The notes beneath the pieces are model-generated. The model worked only from the letters and a program-made list of their open reading frames with translations, was not told the DNA's origin and ran no database searches. A stretch of DNA of 64,000 bases, from assembly GCA_002709385.1 (NCBI GenBank), contig PAQS01000019.1:62001-126000 (forward strand). The letters are read 5' to 3'. Source of the stretch: Waddliaceae bacterium. Its GTDB lineage: Bacteria > Chlamydiota > Chlamydiia > Chlamydiales > GCA-2709385. The position numbers were made by a program, and so were the translations under genes. The number at the start of each line of letters is the position of its first letter. The first letter of the stretch is position 1. Below are positions 18,804 through 27,200 of the stretch, in pieces.

Positions 18804-18982
18804 GCTTACACCTTAATTCACTTAATCTTCTTATACTCAAATTAGACACTAGAAAACTTTAGTCAAGAAAAAAGCATATCTCTTTTTGAGAGAACTAATT
18901 ACTAAAACTATTCTTATTTATCGAAAGAATCAGCCGATAATTTACCCAGGGCACTTTATCTACTTACTGCTTGGAGCAATGC

Positions 18983-21019
18983 ATGCCACACAGAAAAGCA
19001 AAATATGGACAATTTCTAAATGAAACTTCTGTTCTGATTGTTGGTTCTGACCCTAAAGAACTTAAATCAATAAGTGAAGTTGTTAAAGGCAGTTGTTCTC
19101 ATATACTTCATGCTCATAGCGCATATACTGCTTTAAAAATTCTTGCTGAAGCTAATGTAGGTGTTTTACTTTGCCGTGACGAACTTTCAGATGCCAAAGC
19201 TGCTGATTTATTGAAAAAGGTCGAGGAATTATCTCCCCATACAGTTGGGATCATTATGGCAGATGCTTCCCAAAATATAGAAGAAGAGCTGCATCCTGGC
19301 CAAGAGCCTCAAGTATTGGATAATAAATGGACCAATACAATCCTTCAACAAACCGTTACAGACTCCATTGAAAAACACCATCTTCTTCTACGAAATCGTG
19401 AACTTCAAGAACTTGCAGAAACTCAACTAGAAGAGTTAACACAAAGTCACCGTTTACTTTGGGAACAAGTGCAAATCGGTGCAAAAATTCACGATGTACT
19501 CCTAGCAGGAAAAACCCCTTCTATTCCCGGTATTGATATTTACAGTGAGTCTATTCCTTGCCAAGAAATTGACGGGGATTTCTTTGAGTTTTTTCATCCT
19601 ACTAGTCACATTTTCGATCTTGTTGTAGGCGATATCATGGGAAAAGGTCTCCCTGCTGCCCTAGTCGCAACAGCAATGAAAACTCAAATCACCCGTTATG
19701 CACTTCCTTTTGCAAGAGTACACGTCTTTCAAAAAGAAGGATTTTGGGAAGAAGATCTTGTCCCTATTAAACAAATTTTACTCAATGTCCACGAAGCCTT
19801 AGGTAAACAACTCATTGATTTAGAGTTTTTCGGTAGCTTATTTTTTACTCGATTCAATTTACGTCGTCAAACCCTTAGCTATATTGATTGTGGTGCCCCT
19901 AAACCTATTCACTATTCGGCTGCAAATAAGAAAACCTCCTTTCTACAAGGAGAAGATTTTCCTCTTGGCTTTGTAGAAGAAGCAAGTTTTCACCCTCAAG
20001 AAGTCAGCCTAAATACCGGTGATATCTTTGTTTTCTATTCTGATGGTCTTACAGAGTGCCGTTCTCCTTCTCAAGAAATGTTTGGAAATGAAAGAGTAGC
20101 AAAACTTGTAGAGAAATATGCTCACTTAAGTTCTGAAGAGATTTCTCTTGCTATTCAGAAAGAAGCTCTTAGGTTTTCTGATTTAAATGAGTTTGAAGAT
20201 GATCTCACAATGATTGTTGTTAAAGTAGATAATCTATCTGTCACCAACTCCAAACTTTTAAAAACAGCTAAATTTACAAGTGATTATTCACAGCTTCAAG
20301 CTGTAAGAGATTTTGTAAACCGACTTTGTATCCAAGCTCCAGGTGATACTGGAACCCTTTCAGCACAAATGCAGCTCGCTATCAACGAAGCTTTTTGCAA
20401 CATCGTAAGGCATGGTTATAAAGGAGAAAGCGGACATGAAGTTGTCATACGAGGACATTTAGAAGAGAATCGCATTGTCTTCGAACTTTCTGATCAAGGA
20501 ATCTCTCTTGATCCTCACTCTGTGCCTGAACCTAGCTTATCAGGAGATCGAAGCTCAGGCTTTGGTATTTACATGATTCAAGAACTATCAAATCGCGTGA
20601 GCTACATGATGAAGAAACGAGATGATGGTTGGAATCATATGCGTATTTTCAAAAACTATATAAAGGAGAAGACTTCAATGAACCTTACTCATCAAGAACA
20701 AGATGGTGTACTTGTTGTTACACTCGAAGGACAAAATTTAGATGCACAAGGCGTGTCATTATTCAAAGCAGATATGATGAATCTTATTGAAGCTACTACT
20801 TCAAAGCATGTCGTTCTCAACCTTAAACACTTGGAGTTTATTGATAGCTCAGGCTTAGGAAGTCTTTTATCTGTTTTACGTCAGTTAAATGCAACTGGAG
20901 GAGATTTACGCCTTACAGAAATGGGTGATCCCGTTCGAGCAATGTTTGAACTTGTACGTATGCATAAGCTCTTTGAAATTTTCAACTCTCTCGAAGAAGC
21001 TGTTCATTCATTTAATTAA
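18983..21019 (+). CDS. Partner-switching fusion: pseudo-receiver, SpoIIE phosphatase, RsbW-like kinase and STAS domain
   Basis: One 678-residue polypeptide contains a whole partner-switching circuit. Domains in order are a receiver-like domain (about 10-130, with no clear phospho-acceptor Asp at the expected place), a coiled-coil linker, an RsbU/SpoIIE PP2C-like phosphatase (about 165-410: DGDFFEFF, VGDIMGKGLPAA, FYSDGLTE, DDLTMIVVK), a GHKL ATPase/anti-sigma kinase-like domain (about 425-555: INEAFCNIVRHGYKG, SDQG, SGFGIYMI) and a STAS anti-sigma-antagonist domain (about 566-678, conserved Ser in DSSGLG). In Bacillus and Chlamydia these activities are on separate proteins. ATG 18983 is chosen, with GGAG 8 bases upstream; TTG 18971 is the alternative. 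Sugar-transferase genes follow after 18 and 0 bases. Confidence 0.92.
   Translation: MPHRKAKYGQFLNETSVLIVGSDPKELKSISEVVKGSCSHILHAHSAYTALKILAEANVGVLLCRDELSDAKAADLLKKVEELSPHTVGIIMADASQNIEEELHPGQEPQVLDNKWTNTILQQTVTDSIEKHHLLLRNRELQELAETQLEELTQSHRLLWEQVQIGAKIHDVLLAGKTPSIPGIDIYSESIPCQEIDGDFFEFFHPTSHIFDLVVGDIMGKGLPAALVATAMKTQITRYALPFARVHVFQKEGFWEEDLVPIKQILLNVHEALGKQLIDLEFFGSLFFTRFNLRRQTLSYIDCGAPKPIHYSAANKKTSFLQGEDFPLGFVEEASFHPQEVSLNTGDIFVFYSDGLTECRSPSQEMFGNERVAKLVEKYAHLSSEEISLAIQKEALRFSDLNEFEDDLTMIVVKVDNLSVTNSKLLKTAKFTSDYSQLQAVRDFVNRLCIQAPGDTGTLSAQMQLAINEAFCNIVRHGYKGESGHEVVIRGHLEENRIVFELSDQGISLDPHSVPEPSLSGDRSSGFGIYMIQELSNRVSYMMKKRDDGWNHMRIFKNYIKEKTSMNLTHQEQDGVLVVTLEGQNLDAQGVSLFKADMMNLIEATTSKHVVLNLKHLEFIDSSGLGSLLSVLRQLNATGGDLRLTEMGDPVRAMFELVRMHKLFEIFNSLEEAVHSFN
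20665..20680 (+). promoter_or_regulatory. Possible internal ribosome binding site for a free STAS protein
   Basis: Inside the fusion gene, GGAG (20665-20668) precedes an in-frame ATG (20678) by 9 bases, exactly at the border between the GHKL and STAS domains. Starting there would give a separate 113-residue RsbV-like anti-anti-sigma factor ending at 21019. Reuse of a former start site after a gene fusion is an equally good explanation. Confidence 0.4.
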
Positions 21020-21037
21020 AAGTAGTGGAGAGGCCCT

Positions 21038-21775
21038 ATGCATGAACCACTTAAAGGCGCTGACCGCCTGACATTATTAGAAGAACTGCATAAACAGTAT
21101 GCAAAAGCAAGTACATGGCAACAACGCTGGACTTTATGGCGTAAGCGTTGGGCCTGGTACCTTGTAGTTCGCAGTGCTCGTGCTATTAAACGACTCACTG
21201 ACATTTTGATTGCAAGTGCAGCGCTTATCATCCTTTCCCCTCTTTTCTTGGTAATCGCTCTGTTAATCAAGTTTAGTGATTGGGGACCTATTTTTTATGT
21301 CAGTACCCGTGTAGGAAAGTGGGGACGTGAATTTCCTTTTCCTAAGTTTCGTTCAATGAAAATCCAAGCTGACCAAGAAAAAAAAGAACTCATGAAGCAA
21401 AACATACACCAAAGCGTGGGAACATTTAAAATGAAAAAAGACCCACGAACTACCTGGATTGGTAAATGGATTCGCCGTGCTAGTATCGATGAATTACCTC
21501 AGTTATGGAGTGTTATTTTAGGGCATATGAGTTTGGTTGGACCTCGTCCTCCTCTACCTGAAGAAGTCGCTACTTACACACTAAAAGATCGTAGAAGGCT
21601 AGATGTGAGACCAGGAATCACTTGCATCTGGCAGATTAGTGGACGCTCGGATATTCCTTTCGATAAACAGGCCGAATTAGATAAAGAGTATATTGAAAGC
21701 CGAAGTCTATTACTTGACCTTACTATCCTCGTTAAAACAATTCCGGCAGTGATTATGGGGAAAGGAGCTTACTAA
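21038..21775 (+). CDS. Undecaprenyl-phosphate sugar-phosphate transferase
   Basis: This 245-residue protein is a bacterial sugar transferase of the WbaP/PglC/WcaJ type (monotopic phosphoglycosyl transferase). A membrane helix (about 52-75) is followed by the catalytic core with PFPKFRSMK, RRASIDELPQLWSVILGHMSLVGPRP split over the substrate site, and VRPGITCIWQISGRSDI. It starts glycan synthesis by moving a sugar-1-phosphate from a nucleotide sugar to undecaprenyl phosphate. A good Shine-Dalgarno sequence (GGAGAGG) precedes the ATG. The gene lies 18 bases after the partner-switching gene and directly abuts the next gene. In exosortase-bearing bacteria this enzyme family is a frequent neighbour. 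Confidence 0.92.
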   Translation: MHEPLKGADRLTLLEELHKQYAKASTWQQRWTLWRKRWAWYLVVRSARAIKRLTDILIASAALIILSPLFLVIALLIKFSDWGPIFYVSTRVGKWGREFPFPKFRSMKIQADQEKKELMKQNIHQSVGTFKMKKDPRTTWIGKWIRRASIDELPQLWSVILGHMSLVGPRPPLPEEVATYTLKDRRRLDVRPGITCIWQISGRSDIPFDKQAELDKEYIESRSLLLDLTILVKTIPAVIMGKGAY

Positions 21776-23209
21776 TTGAAAGCAATCGTCATTGCAACAG
21801 GATTTCAAGCTGGTCTTCATCCCAGCATCGATACACGCCCTTCTTGTCTTTTTGGTCTTGCTGGCAAACCTTTTCTTCTTCATGTTATGGATCGCCTCTC
21901 ACTATTGGGAGCCAAAGACATTCATGTTATTCAGCATCACCTGCCTGAAAAAATTCGTGAATGCTTAGGAAGTGGAAAACGCTGGGGGCTCAATATTACT
22001 TATCACACAGCTACTCTTCCTGATCATCCTTTTTCTGTTCTTCAAGCAGTTTCCAGGCAGTGGGATAAAGAAGAAACCATACTTATTGGTTCTGGAGACA
22101 TGATTCCTTCTCTTAATCAAGAGGAGTGGAAGCAATTTCAAGAAAAATCACCTACTTTTATTGATCAGGATTCTGGGCAATGGACAGGCTGGGCTTCTAT
22201 TCAGAAAAAAGACTTAGAAATGCTGCATCCTAAAGCCCCTTTCCTTGAACTTGCAACAGGTATGACACGCTCTTTTCAAAGCCTCAATGCCTCAAAAACC
22301 TATTCAGCTAGAAATTATCAAGAACTCCATACAGCAAATATGGCTTTCTTAAAAAGTAACGGACAAGAATTTACACTTCCTAGCGCTGCTAGAGAAGTAG
22401 AACCTGGTGTATGGATATCACGAAATGTAATGATTCATCCACGTGCACATATAAAAAAACCTGTCTTTATTGGAACAAATTGCCAAGTTCTTGCAGGGGC
22501 TGTTATTGGTCCAGATACAATTTTAGAAGATGACTGTGTCATTGATGAACGTTCTCATGTCACAGATTCTATTGTAGTTGAAAGTAGCTATATTGGAGAA
22601 AACTTAGAACTTCGCCGCACAGTGGCTGATCAATCAATTCTGTATCACATAGACTACAAGACACAAATCCCTGTAAGTGATCAATTTATAATTTCTCGTT
22701 TGAGTCCTCCACATATCCCTACAATTCTTTTTAAATTTTTTGAAAAAACTGTAGCTTTAGCTCTCCTTCTTCTCTTATCACCACTCCTTCTTTATCTCTT
22801 TGCTACACATAAACTAGAAAAACAATACAAAGTCATGCTTCCAGCATCCAATAAAAATCCCCGTAAGTGGATTTTTTTTCCTTATTACTACTTTACTAAA
22901 GGCTTAGAATCTCATCCTGAGCAGTCAAATACGTTTATTCCTAACCTCTGGAATCTTCTACTTGGACGCATGCATATCATCGGTGTAAGTCCACGTAGTA
23001 AAGAAGAACTTTTAGAACTTCCAGAAGATTGGAGACATTTAATTCTTCAATCTAAAGTCGGTCTGTTTGACTACGCAAAAATACAAAATGCAGAAGATGA
23101 AGACCATACGTTTACAGCAGAAATCTACTACTCAGCAAAGCAAAAACCTCTTTTTGACCTTAAAGTCATAAGAGACATTATATTAAATAGAATAAAAAAC
23201 AATAAATAA
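21776..23209 (+). CDS. Sugar nucleotidyltransferase with hexapeptide repeats fused to a degenerate sugar-transferase domain
   Basis: The 477-residue protein starts at TTG, directly after the preceding stop codon. Residues 1-210 resemble a nucleotide-sugar pyrophosphorylase fold (MKAIVIATGF start, RPSCLFGLAGKPFLLHVMDRL). The usual GGxGTRL loop is replaced by ATGFQAGLHPS, so catalysis is doubtful. Residues 225-300 are left-handed beta-helix hexapeptide repeats (IGTNCQVLAGAVIGPDT). After a membrane helix near 320-340, residues 340-477 resemble the C-terminal half of a bacterial sugar transferase (FIPNLWNLLLGRMHIIGVSPRS, similar in spacing to the LWSVILGHMSLVGPRP region upstream) but lack the DE/PRP catalytic residues. 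It may be a scaffold or regulator for the upstream transferase. Confidence 0.8.
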   Translation: MKAIVIATGFQAGLHPSIDTRPSCLFGLAGKPFLLHVMDRLSLLGAKDIHVIQHHLPEKIRECLGSGKRWGLNITYHTATLPDHPFSVLQAVSRQWDKEETILIGSGDMIPSLNQEEWKQFQEKSPTFIDQDSGQWTGWASIQKKDLEMLHPKAPFLELATGMTRSFQSLNASKTYSARNYQELHTANMAFLKSNGQEFTLPSAAREVEPGVWISRNVMIHPRAHIKKPVFIGTNCQVLAGAVIGPDTILEDDCVIDERSHVTDSIVVESSYIGENLELRRTVADQSILYHIDYKTQIPVSDQFIISRLSPPHIPTILFKFFEKTVALALLLLLSPLLLYLFATHKLEKQYKVMLPASNKNPRKWIFFPYYYFTKGLESHPEQSNTFIPNLWNLLLGRMHIIGVSPRSKEELLELPEDWRHLILQSKVGLFDYAKIQNAEDEDHTFTAEIYYSAKQKPLFDLKVIRDIILNRIKNNK

Positions 23210-23246
23210 TTTAGTTTTTTATATTTAACAAAACTTTATAAACAAA

Positions 23247-23276
23247 TTGACAAGACAATTATTTTTTTTATAAAAT
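23247..23276 (+). promoter_or_regulatory. Predicted sigma-70 type promoter of the PEP-CTERM gene
   Basis: A perfect -35 box TTGACA (23247-23252) is followed after 16-18 bases by TATAAAAT (23269-23276), a near-consensus -10 box. Transcription would start near 23283, about 50 bases before the ATG at 23332. The spacer is rich in T. This indicates that the PEP-CTERM gene has its own housekeeping promoter and is not only transcribed from the operon upstream. Confidence 0.6.
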
Positions 23277-23331
23277 ACCTTCATAGTCATAGTTAATATG
23301 TTTGTTTTTAATTTAGTTAATAAGGTTTTTC

Positions 23332-24126
23332 ATGATAAAAAAATCAATTTCTTTTGTACTTGTTTCTGCTTTCTGTTTTTTAGGTGCTAGTACATTTGTG
23401 GAAGCGAGTTCGCCTATGGGCTTACAGTCTATAAATCCTGTAGAGTCAGCTGGTAGTGATGCGCGTAGTCAAGATTTTCTTCAAAATTCATTGTCTAAAG
23501 TGCAACATGTGATCAATGCTCACACTTATACAGACTTATTTGGGAATCCTCGTTTTAATCCTAATTTGCTTGTTCGTGTGAACATGAATAGCTTGATTCT
23601 TCCTAGTGAACAAAGTATTCGAGCGTATTTTATTTCTGAGGATGCTAATTATCAAAATACTTTTGGTATGACTACAGGGCATGATTTTAGTTTGTCTGCA
23701 GGTGATCAAGCAACCATTTTTGCGAATGCTTCTGCACCGCCACTACAAACTGGAGACTTTGTGGATCTTGGGGTATTTGATAAAGGAACAAAACTGAACT
23801 TTTTCTTAGGTCAAGACACAGCTTCTAATCCTATATCGAATACACCAGATGAAGAGACTGTTTGGTGGACAAATCAGTTAAAGAATAAAGATGGTGCTCA
23901 ACATGTGTTTGGGATAGCTATTCCTAACACAAACTTACTCTTAATGGGTTGGGAAGATTTATCAGGTTCTCTCTTTGGATTGAATGGTGACTACAATGAT
24001 TTGTTTGTAGTTCTTGAAGGAGTAGCAACTCCTGAACCAGAGACGTACCTGATTCTTGCAACGTTTCTAGGGTTTGTTATTCTAATTCGAGGAAACAAGC
24101 GTCAAGAAGCGAAAGTTAAATCATAA
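23332..24126 (+). CDS. Secreted PEP-CTERM protein with DUF4114-like domain (exosortase substrate)
   Basis: The 264-residue product has an N-terminal signal peptide (MIKKSISFVLVSAFCFLGAS, cleavage near VEA-SS). A beta-rich middle region contains NLLLMGWEDLSGSLFGLNGDYNDLF in two adjoining stretches (about 203-227), which resembles the DUF4114 pattern of a Glu-Asp motif followed by D-Y-N-D. At the C-terminus (about 234-264) is a textbook PEP-CTERM tail: TPEPETY, a hydrophobic helix LILATFLGFVILI and the basic end RGNKR. Exosortases recognise this tail and process the protein at the outer face of the inner membrane. A strong promoter and AAGG ribosome binding site precede it, and a perfect hairpin follows. 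It is the only PEP-CTERM protein found in the window. Confidence 0.88.
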   Translation: MIKKSISFVLVSAFCFLGASTFVEASSPMGLQSINPVESAGSDARSQDFLQNSLSKVQHVINAHTYTDLFGNPRFNPNLLVRVNMNSLILPSEQSIRAYFISEDANYQNTFGMTTGHDFSLSAGDQATIFANASAPPLQTGDFVDLGVFDKGTKLNFFLGQDTASNPISNTPDEETVWWTNQLKNKDGAQHVFGIAIPNTNLLLMGWEDLSGSLFGLNGDYNDLFVVLEGVATPEPETYLILATFLGFVILIRGNKRQEAKVKS

Positions 24127-24134
24127 ACTCACCT

Positions 24135-24161
24135 AGCCCAGGTTTTGCTTAAACCTGGGCT
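24135..24161 (+). terminator. Strong hairpin after the PEP-CTERM gene
   Basis: AGCCCAGGTTT and AAACCTGGGCT form a perfect 11-bp stem with a 5-base loop, 9 bases after the stop codon. There is no long T-run behind it, so termination might be partial, but its position and strength make a transcription end or mRNA-stabilising structure likely. Confidence 0.55.
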
Positions 24162-24248
24162 GCGATAAATTCTGCATGATTTGAAAATATCTATTGCATC
24201 TAAAAGATTAGGCCCTTAGTTTTAGCTGTTTAAATTTTAAACTTACTA

Positions 24249-24257
24249 CCCCCCCCC
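24249..24257 (+). repeat. Homopolymeric tract of nine C before the Rhs gene
   Basis: Nine consecutive C residues lie between 24249 and 24257, 4 bases before GTG 24261 and 16 bases before ATG 24273 of the Rhs gene. Long C or G runs are rare in this AT-rich sequence, and such tracts change length by slipped-strand mispairing. In this position a length change would alter the 5' untranslated region and not the coding frame, unless translation starts upstream. Confidence 0.6.
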
Positions 24258-24272
24258 TACGTGCCTTTTCAG

Positions 24273-27200
24273 ATGACTATTCACTTTTTTCGTATATTTT
24301 TCTATGCTTTATGCACTTTATTTACCATCACACTTCAAGCAGAAGTCTCTCTCCCATTATCTGGTGAAGAAGATTCGAACTCTCAATTTGCGGGATTTAT
24401 CGATATACGCAATGGAAATATGTCTATTGAAGAGATAGATATTAGTACTGGTGGAATTGTACCTATCGAACTCCGCCGCTACTATATTCCTAGAGATGAA
24501 AGAAAAAGCATCTTAGGTCAAGGACACTATTTTAATCTCCCTCTTCACTTAAGAGAGCATTCACAAAGCAAAACAAACGCATCTATTAGCTTTGAATTGG
24601 AAGAAGGTTTTGACAAACAATTTAATGGTTCTTTCATTCAGCAAGATCTTAAAATGCTCATATCCAATACGAAAAACCAGTACTCACCTATTAGAGCAGG
24701 AGAAGTAGGCGGTGTAAATAATTTTCATAATATAAAAATGAGCTATGACCTATCTGAGAAAACTTGGACCGTTATTCTACCTTATGGAGAAAAGCGCATT
24801 TATAGCCCCACAGCATCTCTAGGCAAATATGAACTATCAGAAATTCGTCTTTCAAACGGATTTCGCCGTTTTTATGAATACGATGAGAATAAAAACCTTT
24901 CTCGTATTTTTACAACAACCCCTGACAAGAGTATTCAAGTTAACGAATTGAACTTTTCTTATGGTAACGAAAATTATTTTCTTTCTGTAGAAGCAAATTC
25001 TGGGTTGAAAACTGATTACCAGATGGAGAAAAAAACAAAAGATGAAAATGGACAAGACAATCAAAAAAATGAACTTCAATTCTTGAAGACTGTAATTCCT
25101 ACTTTACAATCTCCTCTAATTTATTCTGAAATGAATAAATTTCTTAATTCATCACAAACTCTACAAAAAGGAAATAATAGAAATATTTATATTAGTTCAA
25201 AGTGTAACGAAAAAATGAATGTTTTAATGCCAGTAGGTATAAATGGAGAGAACAAAAAAGTTTACGAAATAGCTCCCTTATATGGATCCAACAATATCTC
25301 TGAAAGATTAGGAGCATATAAAGGAGACACAGATATAAAGAATATTTATGGAGATAATGTAAATTATACATTCACAATATATAACATTGAATCATCCACT
25401 AGAAGTATAAAAAACGAACAAAAAGACAAAATACTAAGTGTAAATAAGTTACATGAACACTTTCAAAATGGCTCCATAGATTACCAAACAGTTCAAAAAG
25501 ATCAATATCATGTTTATCATGGTCGTTGGTACGAATATGACAAAGCTTTCAATGTTACAAAAGAAATCATCCGCGGTAACTTAAGCGGAAATGGCATAGA
25601 AACATTTCATGCTTGTAAACCTGATACCAAAGGAGTTGAAACTTATACAATTTATCGTAAGTACTCTGAAGACGGACTTAACTTACTTATTTCAGAATCT
25701 GCTGATTATGGTCCGGAGAAAAAATGGGAGTATCTTAGCGGTACTAATCTACCCACAAAAGAATTCACAATCGACCAAGGGAAAATTGTTGAAAGAAAGT
25801 TTTATGAATATAATAAGCATAATTTCCTTGTTTGTTGTATAGAAGATGATGGTTCTAGTGAAAATCAGTTTTGTCTCGATGATGTTACTTATCGCTTAAT
25901 CACTCGTAATACAATTAACCTAGATAAATCTATTAATGGTGTTGGCTTACCTATTCGTGTCAGTAGGTCTTACTGGGATCCAAGCGAACATTGTGAAATT
26001 CCATTAAGAACCCATGAGTACTCCTATACCCTAAGTGGAAAAATCACTGAAGAAAGAGTATTTGATTCTAATGGAAGATATTGTTACTCAAAAAATTGGG
26101 AATTTGATGAGCGAAACCGTCTAATCGAAGAAAGCAATTCATTAGGAGAAGCCATTCGCTATGAATATGACAATCAAAACAATAAAATATTAGAGGAAAA
26201 TTATGCGACAGGTATCGTTCGACGCGTAGTTTACGATTTCATGAATCGCCCTGTCACCATTACAGATCAGCATCCTGATGGATCTGAACTGAGTAGAAAT
26301 TTTGTTTATGACTATGTTGGGCGCTGTATTGAAGAAACCGATCCCTACGGCAATGTAACCAAACATAAATTTGAAGGATTCGAACGTGAAATAGAAACAG
26401 AGCTCCCCCCACTTTTACAAAAAGATGGGTCTTTTCTTAGCCAAAAAATTACTCGCGAATATGACAATTTAGATCGTATTATTGCCGAAACCGATGCCAA
26501 TGGTCATCGCTTTGAAACGAAATATACAGCTTTTGGAAAACCTTATTTTATTAAGAATTCAGATGGTACCGAAAAGCGCATTGTTTACCGTGAAGATGGA
26601 GAAATTCTTGCAAAATACAATGAATCAGGTGCTTATCAAACGTTTGAATATGATTACGCAAAGCGAGTTACAAAGACATCTTATTTCACTCCTTCAGGAG
26701 AGCTAATCAAAGAAGAACATAATACCTATAAAGGTGCCTGCTTAACTTCTGCAACAGATGGCGAAGGCCATATTACTCAATATTTTTATGATGGAGCACG
26801 AAGAAAAACAGCTATTGTAACTGAAGATACTAAGGTTTGTTATTTCTATAATGAATTAGGGCAAGAAAGCCAAGTTCATACCTATACATCAGATACAGAT
26901 TATCTGGTTAATTTGAAAAAATATGACTATCTAAATCGAGTAGTTGAAGAACGCCAAGAAGATCCTTACGGAAAAATATTTAGTCGAATCACCTATGCTT
27001 ATAATGCACAAAATGAAATGACTCAAAAAGAAGTATGGATTAATGAACATGAGTCTTCACTTTTACGCATTGAGTATAATACACAACAAATGGCCACAAA
27101 AATTATTGATCCTGACGGTAACGAAACTATTGCCTTTTATAATCACAGCGGGATTGCCCCGTCTGGTAAACGATGCTTAGAAGTTACACGGATTGATGCT

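Noticed and set aside
24135-24161. Perfect 11-bp inverted repeat considered as a transposon end or attachment site
   Set aside because: There is only one copy, no transposase or integrase nearby, and its position just after a stop codon fits a terminator better.
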